Below, in pieces: positions 9,834-18,400 of a stretch of DNA of 64,000 nt. How positions within the stretch are numbered: the stretch's first letter is position 1; every line of letters starts with the position of its first letter. The stretch lies in assembly GCF_020103695.1 (NCBI RefSeq), contig NZ_JAHXBF010000024.1, positions 1-64,000 on the forward strand, given 5' to 3'. Below the pieces are notes generated by a model. The model saw only the letters and a list, made by a program, of their open reading frames with translations, was not told the origin of the DNA and did no database searches. The translations under genes and the position numbers were made by a program. Source of the DNA: Hyalangium versicolor. Lineage in GTDB: Bacteria; Myxococcota; Myxococcia; Myxococcales; Myxococcaceae.

Positions 9834-9888
9834 ACCGTTCGGCAAGCCCGTAACACCCTCTCTTCCCTCGTAGCGAGGGCTGCGCCCA

Positions 9889-9940
9889 CTGACATGGCTG
9901 TGTCAGCGCGCGCGACTGGCGTGTCAGTCTGACACGTCAG
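9889..9940. promoter_or_regulatory. cluster of TGACA/TGTCA operator half-sites
   Basis: This stretch holds CTGACAT-ggc-TGTGTCAG followed by GTGTCAGTCTGACACGTCAG. The palindrome TGACACGTCA at 9930-9939 is identical to one in the control region at 33056-33065. Two TGTCA half-sites, at 9901 and 9922, are 21 bp apart, the same period as in the 33-kb array. The cluster ends just beyond the stop codon of the methyltransferase gene, so it most likely serves the adenosine deaminase gene. Confidence 0.5.
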
Positions 9941-9942
9941 CC

Positions 9943-10770
9943 TCACCCCGGCTTGCGGCCCGAGACGATGGGCACGTGCCATACCGCATATTGCGGTGGA
10001 GTCTCGATCGCCGAGATCATGGCGTCGAAGTTGGCGGTGACCTCGGGGACGGAGTGTCCGCTGGCGTCCGCCAGAACCTTCACATAGCCATCCCGCCAAG
10101 CCTTGAGGATGCCCGCGAAGGTGACACGCGGCACTCGCAGCGTGTCGACAGTGACGTAGTCCATGGCGATGTCGAGGTAACCGAACCGGTCCAGCAAGGG
10201 CGGTGAGTGGCGGCCGATACGGGCATCGCAACCGATCTGGTGCGCGAACGCGACCACGCTCGTATTCCAGAACCGATCTGGATCGAAGGCATCGCCACCC
10301 AGCGCGGGCATATGCAACATGCCGTAGTCCTCGGACAACAGATGCAGCCAGCCGCCGGGCTCGAGCACGCGGGTGATCTCGGCCAGGACCTGCGGGAAGT
10401 CGGGCACTGCCTGCGACATGTGCCGGCACACCACGAGTTTGAAGCTGGCATCCCCCTGCCCCAGCGCGAAGGCATCACCCTTCTCGTAGCGAATGCGCCC
10501 ACCGAACGTGTCGCCCTTGCGAGCGATCGCCAGGTTCGACTCGAGGATATCGATGCCGAGCAGACGTGCCTGCGGATAGCGCAAAGCCAGCCTCCGGGTG
10601 ATCTCACCGGTTCCACAGCCGAGATCGAGGATTGTCAGTGGGCCCGACAGACCATATCGATCGAAGAGGCGTTGTTCCTGCGGCCAGATGGCATCCGCCT
10701 GGTGAGCGAGCGTGCGCACCATCGACTCGTCCCCCATCTGCTCTGATTGTGGATTGCGGTCATGGTCCAT
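9943..10770 (-). CDS. class I SAM-dependent methyltransferase
   Basis: The 275-aa product has the SAM-binding motif I TILDLGCGTGEI, the acidic end of strand 2 (LGIDILESN), the strand-4 region FKLVVCRHMSQAVPDF, and the post-motif EPGGWLHLLSED. This is a Methyltransf_11/25-type fold; the substrate cannot be told. I chose the ATG at 10770 because GAGG lies a suitable distance before it. The frame remains open further upstream, but those residues are not conserved-looking. It is divergent from the haloperoxidase gene, with ~200 bp between starts, and lies upstream of the adenosine deaminase gene on the same strand. Confidence 0.8.
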   Translation of the reverse strand: MDHDRNPQSEQMGDESMVRTLAHQADAIWPQEQRLFDRYGLSGPLTILDLGCGTGEITRRLALRYPQARLLGIDILESNLAIARKGDTFGGRIRYEKGDAFALGQGDASFKLVVCRHMSQAVPDFPQVLAEITRVLEPGGWLHLLSEDYGMLHMPALGGDAFDPDRFWNTSVVAFAHQIGCDARIGRHSPPLLDRFGYLDIAMDYVTVDTLRVPRVTFAGILKAWRDGYVKVLADASGHSVPEVTANFDAMISAIETPPQYAVWHVPIVSGRKPG

Positions 10771-10969
10771 GCGGTGCCTCGAGAGGTGCCACATCCATAA
10801 CACCGTCGAGGCGAGTGTTCCCGCGCATCTCCTGTGCCGAAGGACGCTCTTCTTCACCTCTGTTCCTCGGCGTCGGACGCGTTCATGGAGGAGCGCGCCT
10901 GCGCCTGAGCCCGGAAAGCACACGGCAATGCTGGTAGCTGTGTACACCGCGATGAGGGAAGATGGGGCC

Positions 10970-12490
10970 ATGCGCACTCAGCTTCTGATCATCTCGGCTC
11001 TGATCCTGGCCGGGGCCGCGACCGCCGCGCCCGACACCTCGAAGTGGCTGCGCCACCAGGACAAGGCCACTCAGGCCTCGGCAGCCTATCAGTGGCTCGA
11101 TGTCATCCTCGAGGCGAACGCCCGTGCGGTGGACCGCGTGGGGGCCCGCCCCACCATCCTCTCGCGCGACATGGCCATTGAAGTGACCGCCATGTACGAC
11201 GCCTGGGCGGCCTACGACAGTCAAGCCGTCGGCACCCGCCTGGGGGGTCGCCTGCGCCGCCCAGCCGCCGAGCGCACCGATGCCCACAAGGCTACGGCCA
11301 TCGCCTACGCCGTCTACCGCGCGCTGCTCTTCAACCACCCGGAAGACACGGCGTGGATCGAGAGCGAGATGCAGCGCATGGGTCATGACCCGAAGAACGA
11401 CTCGAAAGATGTGACGACCCCGGCCGGCGTCGGCAATGTCGCCGCGGCCGCCCTCATCGAGTACCGGCGGCACGACGGTGCCAACCAGTTTGGGGATGAG
11501 GTGGGCTCGCTCACGAAGAAGCCTTTCTCCGACTACACCTACTACGCTCCCGTGAACCCGGGCGCGACCATCAACGACCCCAATCGCTGGCAGCCCATCC
11601 CCTTCTCGGACGGCAAGGGCGGCTTCTTCACCCCCGGCTTCCTCACCCCCCACTGGTACCGGGTGAAGCCCTTCGCCCTCGAGCGCGCCGACCAGTTCCG
11701 CCCGGCCCCGCCCCCCAAAGTGGGGGATCCGAAGCTCGACCGCGAGATCAAGCAGGTGGTGGACTTCAACGCCAGCCTGACGCTGGAGCAGAAAGCCACG
11801 GTGGAGTTCATGCGCGACGGCCCCCGCTCCACTGGCCAGTCAGGCCACTGGCTGCGCTTCGCCCAGGATGTGTCGCGGCGGGATGGCTTCGGCATCGACC
11901 AGGATGTGAAGGTCTTCTTCTCCATCGCCAACGTGGCCTTCGACGCCTTCATCGCCTGCTGGGACGCCAAGCGCTTCTACGACTCCTCCCGTCCGTGGAC
12001 GCTCGTGCGCCACCTGTACAAAGGCCAGAAGATCATGGGCTGGGCGGGCCCCGGCAAGGGGGTGAAGAAGCTGCCCGTGGAGCAGTGGCACCCCTACTCG
12101 CCCGACAACTTCGTCACTCCGCCGTTTCCCGGTTATCCCTCGGGCCACAGCACTGTCAGCGGCGCGGCAGCCAAGATGCTTGAGCTCTTCACCGGCAACG
12201 ATCGCTTCGAGGTGATCGAACACCGCCGGGCCGGGGTGCTCACCGAAGAAGGCATGCGGCCCGAACTGATGCAGTCCGTGAACGGAAAGGCCGCCTCCAA
12301 GGCCGACGCCGAGATCGTGCTGCTGCATCCCACCTTCAGTCAATGCGCGGAGATGGCTGGCCTCAGCCGGATCATGGGCGGCTATCACATTGAGTCCGAC
12401 AACGTCGAAGGCCTGGCCCTGGGCCGCACGATCGCCACCTACTCCTGGCCAAAGTATCAGGCGTGGTTCAACGGCACGGCCGCGCCCTGA
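10970..12490 (+). CDS. vanadium-dependent haloperoxidase / PAP2-family exported enzyme
   Basis: The 506-aa product begins MRTQLLIISALILAGAATAA, a cleavable signal peptide. The three PAP2/vanadate motifs are present: KRFYDSSRPW (K-x6-RP), YPSGHSTVS (PSGH), and SRIMGGYHIESDN (SR-x5-H-x3-D). The long N-terminal helical domain (~300 residues, including SRDMAIEVTAMYDAWAAYD) is that of VCPO-like haloperoxidases rather than simple lipid phosphatases. It probably acts in the periplasm or outside the cell; whether it oxidises halides or hydrolyses phosphate esters cannot be decided from the motifs. An upstream in-frame ATG at 10952 is possible, but the signal peptide favours 10970. Confidence 0.8.
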   Translation: MRTQLLIISALILAGAATAAPDTSKWLRHQDKATQASAAYQWLDVILEANARAVDRVGARPTILSRDMAIEVTAMYDAWAAYDSQAVGTRLGGRLRRPAAERTDAHKATAIAYAVYRALLFNHPEDTAWIESEMQRMGHDPKNDSKDVTTPAGVGNVAAAALIEYRRHDGANQFGDEVGSLTKKPFSDYTYYAPVNPGATINDPNRWQPIPFSDGKGGFFTPGFLTPHWYRVKPFALERADQFRPAPPPKVGDPKLDREIKQVVDFNASLTLEQKATVEFMRDGPRSTGQSGHWLRFAQDVSRRDGFGIDQDVKVFFSIANVAFDAFIACWDAKRFYDSSRPWTLVRHLYKGQKIMGWAGPGKGVKKLPVEQWHPYSPDNFVTPPFPGYPSGHSTVSGAAAKMLELFTGNDRFEVIEHRRAGVLTEEGMRPELMQSVNGKAASKADAEIVLLHPTFSQCAEMAGLSRIMGGYHIESDNVEGLALGRTIATYSWPKYQAWFNGTAAP

Positions 12491-12709
12491 ACGCTCCAGG
12501 TTGCTGAATCGGGGCCTCAGGGCTGGCCTGAGAGGGAGGAGGTGGAGGTAGCGCGACCCAGGGCTTCACGGGAGGATACGGCCTGCACCGAGGGCGTTCC
12601 CCATGGAGAGGAAAGTGCTTATGACGGCTACACCCAGGGCAAGCTCTACAGCGAAGCGTTGGGAGGAAAGGCGGTGATCATCTCGCCTCAGGTAGGGTTG
12701 ATTCCATGA
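12491..12709 (+). pseudogene. 3' remnant of a gene translationally coupled to the DUF3396 immunity gene
   Basis: The frame directly after the haloperoxidase stop stays open to a TGA at 12707-12709. Its last residues, AYDGYTQGKLYSEALGGK then AVIISPQVGLIP, look like the true C-terminus of a protein. The TGA overlaps the ATG of the next gene as ATGA, the usual translational coupling of an effector with its immunity gene. There is no plausible start codon, and the frame begins at another gene's stop, so the upstream part has been lost. The effector identity is inferred from position only. Confidence 0.5.
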
Positions 12710-13626
12710 GGGAAAACATTCCCGTCATCCGCTTGAGGACAGACACCGACAGGCTGGTGACCCGCGATGGCGTGGTCCTCTGCTTCTTCATGCGCCGGTC
12801 GCACTCTGAAGTGGCCTCCACAGTGTGGCGGGCCTTGCAGACGTACTTGCGTGCCGTCCCTCCAACAGCACTGAGCTGGTACGGCTCGGATGATGGAGAC
12901 ACGCTCCCTCTCGACGACAAAGGCTGGGAGGTGATCCGTAAGCAGATGCTCGAACGCCCTGGGGGAATCGCACGAATCGTGGAGCTGGAAGAGGACGCCA
13001 GCGCCGTGGGCGGTTACCACTTCGAGTATTACGGCCGGAATCTCGCCGAACCGATGTTCTCTCACGACGAGGATTCCACGACCGGGGTGCTCTTTACGCT
13101 GCCCACCGAGTATCTCTTGGAGCAGGGCCCTGCGCGCGTCTGTGCTTTGGCGCTCGAGTTGGCACGTGAGCTACCCTTCAGCTTCGGCTACGCCAGCCTC
13201 GCCTTTGTCGCTCCACACGGGCTCTGGTACGCGGCGAGGCGCGAGCTGAACGGACTGCTCGCTCGCTACCTGGGCTTTGACTTGTACAACCTGGGGGATA
13301 CCAGCCGGGCCATCGGGACGCGAGCGCGGGGAGCCTACTGGCTCACGTTCCTGGGCCAGCCGTTGCTGGGGCAGTTGGGTGGCATCGAGGGGCTGCGCGA
13401 CAAGCTCTCCTTCTCGGAGGTGTCGCTCCAGCCACTGGAGGGCGAGCGCCTGTTGATCTCCCTGGGAGAGTGGCCGGATGCCATTGACACCTCGAAGGAG
13501 GTGTACCTGCCGCAGTACCGTGCGCTGGCACACCTGCTCGAGCCGTTCCTATACGAGGAACGCACCGGCTGGTTCTCGCAGGACAAGGAGAACATGCGCC
13601 GCTGGCTGAGGCGGCTGTGCCAGTAA
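12706..13626 (+). CDS. DUF3396 / type VI immunity-family protein
   Basis: The 306-aa protein begins MRENIPVIRLRTDTDRLVTRDG and has the layout I know from DUF3396, now often named type VI immunity family: an N-terminal VVLCFFMRRSHSEVA strand and a middle FGYASLAF region. The C-terminal third contains AYWLTFLGQPLLGQLGG and RLLISLGEWPDAID. It has no signal peptide and no membrane segment. Members neutralise co-encoded effectors in polymorphic-toxin loci. Here the ATG overlaps the stop of a decayed upstream frame (ATGA), and no intact toxin is nearby, so this is probably an orphan immunity gene kept after loss of its effector. Confidence 0.7.
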   Translation: MRENIPVIRLRTDTDRLVTRDGVVLCFFMRRSHSEVASTVWRALQTYLRAVPPTALSWYGSDDGDTLPLDDKGWEVIRKQMLERPGGIARIVELEEDASAVGGYHFEYYGRNLAEPMFSHDEDSTTGVLFTLPTEYLLEQGPARVCALALELARELPFSFGYASLAFVAPHGLWYAARRELNGLLARYLGFDLYNLGDTSRAIGTRARGAYWLTFLGQPLLGQLGGIEGLRDKLSFSEVSLQPLEGERLLISLGEWPDAIDTSKEVYLPQYRALAHLLEPFLYEERTGWFSQDKENMRRWLRRLCQ

Positions 13627-13648
13627 TAGCCGTTGGGATGTGGTGACG

Positions 13649-13971
13649 TCAGGCCTCGGCTCGCCACTCCAATGCGCGGACGGCGTGGAGTTCCTGGACG
13701 AGTGTCTCTGGCGGGTTCTTCTCCCGGAGATCCACGGGCATCCACTCACCTGAGTTGACTCGGCCCAGGAAGCCGGCCACGGCCTCCGTCTGGGGCACCG
13801 TCAGCCGATCGAACCCGAAGGCGGAGACGGGCCGCATCCACTGATCCGCGAGTAGCGCCTGCACGAACGCCGGATCCAAAGACGAGCGCAGCAGATCGAA
13901 CGCTCCGATCACCTCCGGAGGCGGAGCTACGGGCCGCACGGTGCCGCCGGGGAACGCACCCCAGGAATCGA
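13649..13971 (-). pseudogene. 5'-truncated hypothetical gene, cut by repeat copy 1
   Basis: The minus-strand frame encodes DSWGAFPGGTVRPVAPP down to ALEWRAEA and then stops at 13649. The codons upstream of 13971 lie entirely inside the ~391-bp repeat, and the same bases occur in an unrelated context at 21.6 kb. The natural start of this gene is therefore missing. I do not recognise the product, which is moderately charged with no membrane segment. Confidence 0.45.
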
Positions 13972-14444
13972 TCATCTCCAGCAGACACACTCCTGCCCGG
14001 CCTGCCGCTTTCCCAGCAGGGGCGCACCGGGGGCCGGGCTCTCTTGGCTGGCTGGGGCGGCTTGAGCTTCAACACCACGCGCTCTCGGGCGGCCCTCGCG
14101 CAGGCGCCAGGTGTGCACTCGCCGGGGGCAACCCCAGGGGCTCCTCAATCGCTCTCACCCCTCCGGCTCCCTTCACCTACACCAACACCCTTAAGAGCGC
14201 CTAACAAAAGTCCTTTCCGAGGGGCTTCTCCCCTCTGTGAGGGCGCTCCAGTCCTTACTTTTGTTAGGCGCTCTAAGCCTGCCTCCACACCTCAAGCTCG
14301 CCAACACTTCCAGCGCGAATCTCCTGCGCACCAGCCCGGCACAGTCCAAACGCCGTATGCGCTCCATCCAAAGGCTCCTCCTCCGTCGCGCCAAACGCGG
14401 GGCGCTCCTCCTCCTGCACAGGCTCCACACCTGCTTGAGGGAGC
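13972..14444. repeat. ~391-bp direct repeat, copy 1 (interrupted by a MITE)
   Basis: The sequence from 13972 to 14444, apart from an 82-bp insertion, matches 21632-22023 almost base for base. I see a one-base length difference and a few substitutions near the right end. Flanking sequences differ completely on both sides, so the repeat boundaries are sharp. No convincing protein is encoded in any frame. Both ends abut broken genes: a truncated minus-strand gene on the left and a 5'-less plus-strand gene on the right. Confidence 0.85.
14195..14273. mobile_element. 79-bp MITE with 17-bp perfect terminal inverted repeats and TAA target duplication
   Basis: The element starts GAGCGCCTAACAAAAGT and ends ACTTTTGTTAGGCGCTC, a perfect 17-bp inverted repeat, with TAA on both sides (14192-14194 and 14274-14276). 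The other repeat copy carries the empty site, CACCCTTAAGCCTGCC, with a single TAA. This shows insertion by target duplication. A 3-bp T-N-A duplication with this type of terminus is known for IS5-group elements such as IS427/IS1031, which probably supplied the transposase. It has no coding capacity. Confidence 0.9.
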
Positions 14445-15125
14445 AGAGAATGGCACGCTCTTCTTGCTGGGCAGCACGCCGGGCAACACGAGCTCCACCG
14501 CGCACAGCAACGTGTTCCGCGCTCAGCCCGAGGACACTCGGGCCCCGGCCTTCCCCCAGACGGCCGATCTCGGCCAGCCTCAGGGCGCCGTACGAGACGC
14601 CCAGGGCCACATCTGGCTGCTCGGCCGGAGAGGCGTGGCGCGCGTGTCTCCTGATGGCCAGGGCGTCTCGGTCATCGCCGGCTGCGAGCACCCACTCTTC
14701 GCGGGGGGCGGGCTGGCCAGGGAGGGAGGCACCAAGGTCACCAGCGGCTACCCGGGCATCGATCCGGCCGGCAACTTCTACTTCACGGTGCATCGCAAGG
14801 CGGCGGGGGACAGCTTTCCTCCGGCGCTCTACCGCGTCCGCCCCGGAGCCACCGAGGCCGAGCTGTTCTCGAATGCGCCACCCGATGGCGCCCCTTGAAC
14901 GGCTATGGCTACATCGTGGGACCGGACGGCACGCTGTGGACCACCGTTGGCAACACCCTCAATGCGTCCCTGGTGAAGCGCGCGCCCGGAGAGGCGCAGT
15001 GGCGCCACCTCATCGATCTGTCTCTCGACAACCTGCACGTCTATGTGCCGAACCAGGGGCATGTGTTCCTGGTCGAGAGCGGCATCGTGTTGGATGACGG
15101 GGTCTACAAGCTCGTCAGTGAGTGA
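14445..15125 (+). pseudogene. broken NHL/beta-propeller-type protein gene
   Basis: The frame after repeat copy 1 encodes GTLFLLGSTPGNTSSTAHSN, then repeated propeller-like strands such as GAVRDAQGHIWLLGRRGVAR and GIDPAGNFYFTVHRK, and stops at 14896-14898. The protein clearly continues one base out of frame from 14895 as NGYGYIVGPDGTLWTTVGNTL to a stop at 15123-15125. One base has been lost at about 14893, so the gene carries a frameshift as well as a missing 5' end. The strands resemble NHL or two-component-regulator propeller repeats of secreted proteins. Confidence 0.65.
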
Positions 15126-15352
15126 GCGCGCGCCCCATTCATAGACAGTTCTCCGGCAGGCTCCTAGCAGTTGGCCCGCGGAGGCCAGCACCCGCCTCCT
15201 GCCTCCATACTGGGGGCAGGCGGACAACCCCTGCCTTCCTGCTCCTCCTTCTCCCTCAGCTCAACATCCATTGAGGAGGCGAGCCTGCTGGTACTGAGTG
15301 GGAAGTGGGAAGCCCCAGCCGGCAGCCCTCTGTTGAGGATGCCGGGAACATC

Positions 15353-18199
15353 ATGCCAGAGGCGGTACCTTCGAATCCCACGGCGTCACTCGGCTGTTTG
15401 CACCTGACAGATCTGCATCAGGGCTTGAAGGACCAGAGCTGGCGCTGGCCCAGCGTCCGGCAACTCCTCTATGACGATCTGGAGGCACTGCATGGAAAGT
15501 CGGGCCCCTGGGATCTTGTCTTCTTCACCGGGGATCTCACCCAGAGAGGGAGCGAAGAGGAGTTTCAGGCACTTGATGAAACCCTGACGCAACTCTGGGC
15601 GCACTTCCGGAGGCTGGGCTCTTCTCCCCTGCTCCTGGTGGTGCCGGGCAATCACGATCTGGTCCGGCCGCCCCCATCTCCGGCACTCGAGGAACTCCGG
15701 GAGTGGCAGGGACGGCCCGAGGTCCGGGAGCGCTTCTGGCAGGAACCGGCCGGCAGCATTCGAGCGATCGTCGACGATGCATTCCGTCCCTTCTCCGAGT
15801 GGGTGGCGCGCTGGTACCAGCGCCATCCGGTGCCTTCGACGATGACACTCCGCCCGGGGCTGCTGCCGGGAGACTTCTCGGTGATCTTGTTCCGCGGAGA
15901 ACTGCGCCTTGGAGTCGTCGGGCTGAACTCGGCGTTTCTCCAGCTGACTGGCGGCGACTACAAGGGACTGCTCGATCTGGGCGTGCATCAGTTCCATGGA
16001 GCATGCGCGGGTGATGGCGTGGCGTGGCAGAGGCAGAACCACCTCACCTTTCTTCTGACGCATCACCCCGTGGACTGGCTGCATGCGCGGGCCCAACAGG
16101 CATTTCGTGCCGGGATAGGAGCGCCTGGCCGGCTGGCGGCTCATTTCTTCGGGCACATGCACGAGGCGGTCTCAGCTGCGGAGCGGGTCAACGGGTTCAA
16201 GCAGCAGTGCCGACTCCAAGGTGCCTCGCTGTTCGGCTTGGAGACGTTTGGGGGACAGGAGATCCGCATTCATGGCTACAGTGCTGGCCGTGTGGACTTC
16301 ACCAGCCCAACGGCAGCCCGGCTGCGCATTTGGCCGCGCATCCTGCATACGACCGCACAAGACTTCGAGCACATCGTCCCGGACCAGAACTTCCAATTGA
16401 GGGAGGAGGAGTTCTCCTACCCTCTGGAGGTGCACGCCGTGACCGCGAGCACGCCGCCGGCAGCAGCAGGCCAGGCCGCGGTTCAAGCAGAGATCACCGC
16501 TGGGCGCCTGAGTCAGGCCCGCGTGAAGTACTCGGTCCTGGAGAGAACGGGCGCCAGCGAGGAGGAGCGCGCCGGCGCGCGCCGGGAGGTGATGCGGCTG
16601 CAAAGCGAGCTGCGCATGGGAAGACCCGTGCGGGCGGGCGATGTCCTCTCTGCGCGGTACGAGTTGCTCCGGGAAGTGGGCCGAGGCGGGTTTGGCACCG
16701 TCTGGGAGGCCTACGACGATCAGCAGCAGCGATTTGTCGCGGTGAAGGTCCTGCACCAGAACATGGCCGAGGAGAGCGCACGCCGCGAGCGCTTCTTCAG
16801 CGGTGTGGAGGCGATGGCGCGGCTGAGCCATCCGAATATCGTCAAGGTCTTCGACAAGCGAGGGGAAGATCCCCCGTACTTTTATGCGGTGATGGAGTAT
16901 GTGCCAGGCGGCGATCTAGAGACGGCGGTGAAGCAGAAGCGCCTGTCACCCCAGCAGCTGCTCGGTATCATCCTGCAGGTGGGAGAGGCGCTCGAAGAGG
17001 CGCACCGCGCACCGCACCACCTGATCCACCGGGATGTGAAGCCAGCGAACATCCTCCTGGACAAGAAGGACCGGGCGCTCCTTATCGACTTTGATCTGGT
17101 GCGTTACACGGACGTGACGCCCAGCACTCGAACGGACAGGCTGGGGACCCTCATATACTCGGCGCCGGAAGTGTTGATCCCCGAGCCGGGGAAGCCTCTC
17201 GCAGGCCAAGCCGACGTGTTTTCGCTGGGGATGACGGTGCTCTCCGGGCTCTATGGGGGCAATCTCACGCTGGATGTCTTCAGGAATCCCGGCGCGTTCA
17301 TCAAGCAGCTTGTTTGCGATGAGCGGCTCAAGCCTGTGTTGGCCCGGGCCGTGGAATGGAACCAGGACAAACGCTATCAGACGGTGGCGGAGTTCTGCGA
17401 GGCGTTGAGACGCGCTTCAAAGCCACGCGCGAGCAATATCTCCTCCCGCCAACTGTTGCAGATGCTGGCAGTCCTGGGACTGCTGGCCGTGCTTGCCCCC
17501 TTGGCGATCCCACCCGGGTTACCTCCGGCGCCCCCAGCCCCCAAGGAGTCTGGATCTCATCCTGAGCACACACAGGAAAATCAGCCAGGTGCGCAGGACG
17601 GAAACCACACCCCCCCAAAGGGGCCGGAGGAGGTCAAGCCCGGGGGGCCTCCGGGCGAGAATCAGCTAGGTGCGCAGGACGGAAACCACACCCCCCCAAA
17701 GGGGCCGGAGGAGGTCAACCCCGGGATGCCTCCGGGCAAGAAGAAGACCAAGAACCCGGGGCAGAAGGCCAAGAGACCGGGGCTGGAGATTACCTACGTG
17801 AAGGAGAGTTTCGGCCTCGGGGAGCCAACAAGTGTCACACTCCCCGATGGCACGATCGTGAAACCCACGCCCGACCGCACGATCGTCCGCCCCGACGGGT
17901 CGACCGTGAGCCCCGCATTCTCTGATGATGACCTTCTCAGCTGGAGGGTCGCCTCCCTGGCCGAGCTCGCTCTTAGTCACAACGAGCATGCGCTCCTGAC
18001 GTGTTTTAGCCGCCAGGCCTCGTTCGATTGGGAGGTGCGAATCTCTCAAGAGGGAGAGTTCAAGGCAGAGGAGGCCCCGGGGCTCTCCTTGAAAGAAAGG
18101 ACGTGCCTCAAGTCAATCGCGAGCCAAATCAGGCCCGTGAAGCGGCTTGATGGCGTGAGCAGCCTCGTCTTCAATTTCCATTTGAAAGTGACTCCTTGA
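15353..18199 (+). CDS. metallophosphoesterase - Ser/Thr protein kinase fusion with C-terminal membrane segment
   Basis: The 948-aa protein starts MPEAVPSNPTASLG. Residues ~15-320 are a calcineurin-like metallophosphoesterase with every metal motif: LTDLHQG (DxH), FFTGDLTQRG (GD), VVPGNHD (GNHD), LLTHHP and FGHMHE (GHxH). Residues ~434-690 are a Hanks-type kinase: GRGGFGTV, VAVKVLH, LIHRDVKPANILL and a SAPEVL activation-loop end. The DFG motif reads DFD. A membrane segment follows at ~700-718, then two copies of a 27-residue Gly/Pro-rich repeat and a ~130-residue C-terminal domain. The kinase and phosphatase-like halves would both be cytoplasmic. The protein sits intact within a zone of decayed genes. 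The target is unknown. Confidence 0.8.
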   Translation: MPEAVPSNPTASLGCLHLTDLHQGLKDQSWRWPSVRQLLYDDLEALHGKSGPWDLVFFTGDLTQRGSEEEFQALDETLTQLWAHFRRLGSSPLLLVVPGNHDLVRPPPSPALEELREWQGRPEVRERFWQEPAGSIRAIVDDAFRPFSEWVARWYQRHPVPSTMTLRPGLLPGDFSVILFRGELRLGVVGLNSAFLQLTGGDYKGLLDLGVHQFHGACAGDGVAWQRQNHLTFLLTHHPVDWLHARAQQAFRAGIGAPGRLAAHFFGHMHEAVSAAERVNGFKQQCRLQGASLFGLETFGGQEIRIHGYSAGRVDFTSPTAARLRIWPRILHTTAQDFEHIVPDQNFQLREEEFSYPLEVHAVTASTPPAAAGQAAVQAEITAGRLSQARVKYSVLERTGASEEERAGARREVMRLQSELRMGRPVRAGDVLSARYELLREVGRGGFGTVWEAYDDQQQRFVAVKVLHQNMAEESARRERFFSGVEAMARLSHPNIVKVFDKRGEDPPYFYAVMEYVPGGDLETAVKQKRLSPQQLLGIILQVGEALEEAHRAPHHLIHRDVKPANILLDKKDRALLIDFDLVRYTDVTPSTRTDRLGTLIYSAPEVLIPEPGKPLAGQADVFSLGMTVLSGLYGGNLTLDVFRNPGAFIKQLVCDERLKPVLARAVEWNQDKRYQTVAEFCEALRRASKPRASNISSRQLLQMLAVLGLLAVLAPLAIPPGLPPAPPAPKESGSHPEHTQENQPGAQDGNHTPPKGPEEVKPGGPPGENQLGAQDGNHTPPKGPEEVNPGMPPGKKKTKNPGQKAKRPGLEITYVKESFGLGEPTSVTLPDGTIVKPTPDRTIVRPDGSTVSPAFSDDDLLSWRVASLAELALSHNEHALLTCFSRQASFDWEVRISQEGEFKAEEAPGLSLKERTCLKSIASQIRPVKRLDGVSSLVFNFHLKVTP

Positions 18200-18400
18200 G
18201 CGCCAAGTAGTGTCTGCACGGGCCCGTGGCAGCCCCGCACTTTCTGCGTGGAGCCCTCAAATCCTGCAAGGTGTGCGTTGCCTTCAGGCGCTTCAGGCCA
18301 AGTGGCCTCTCGGCAATTCTCTACAGGCACTCCTTCTGCTCCTGAGACCGGCAAGCGGCCCACCGCTTGAGCATGGCCCAGCGAACAAGGAGGAATACCC

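Noticed and set aside
9811..9860. Other GG...GC pairs upstream of the adenosine deaminase gene as sigma-54 promoters
   Set aside because: Their spacing is 9 or 12 bases between GG and GC instead of 10; only 9818-9833 has the correct spacing.
13746..14078. ORFs running through the ~391-bp repeats
   Set aside because: The same bases give different continuations at the two copies, and the compositions (Arg/Pro/Ala-rich) look non-coding.
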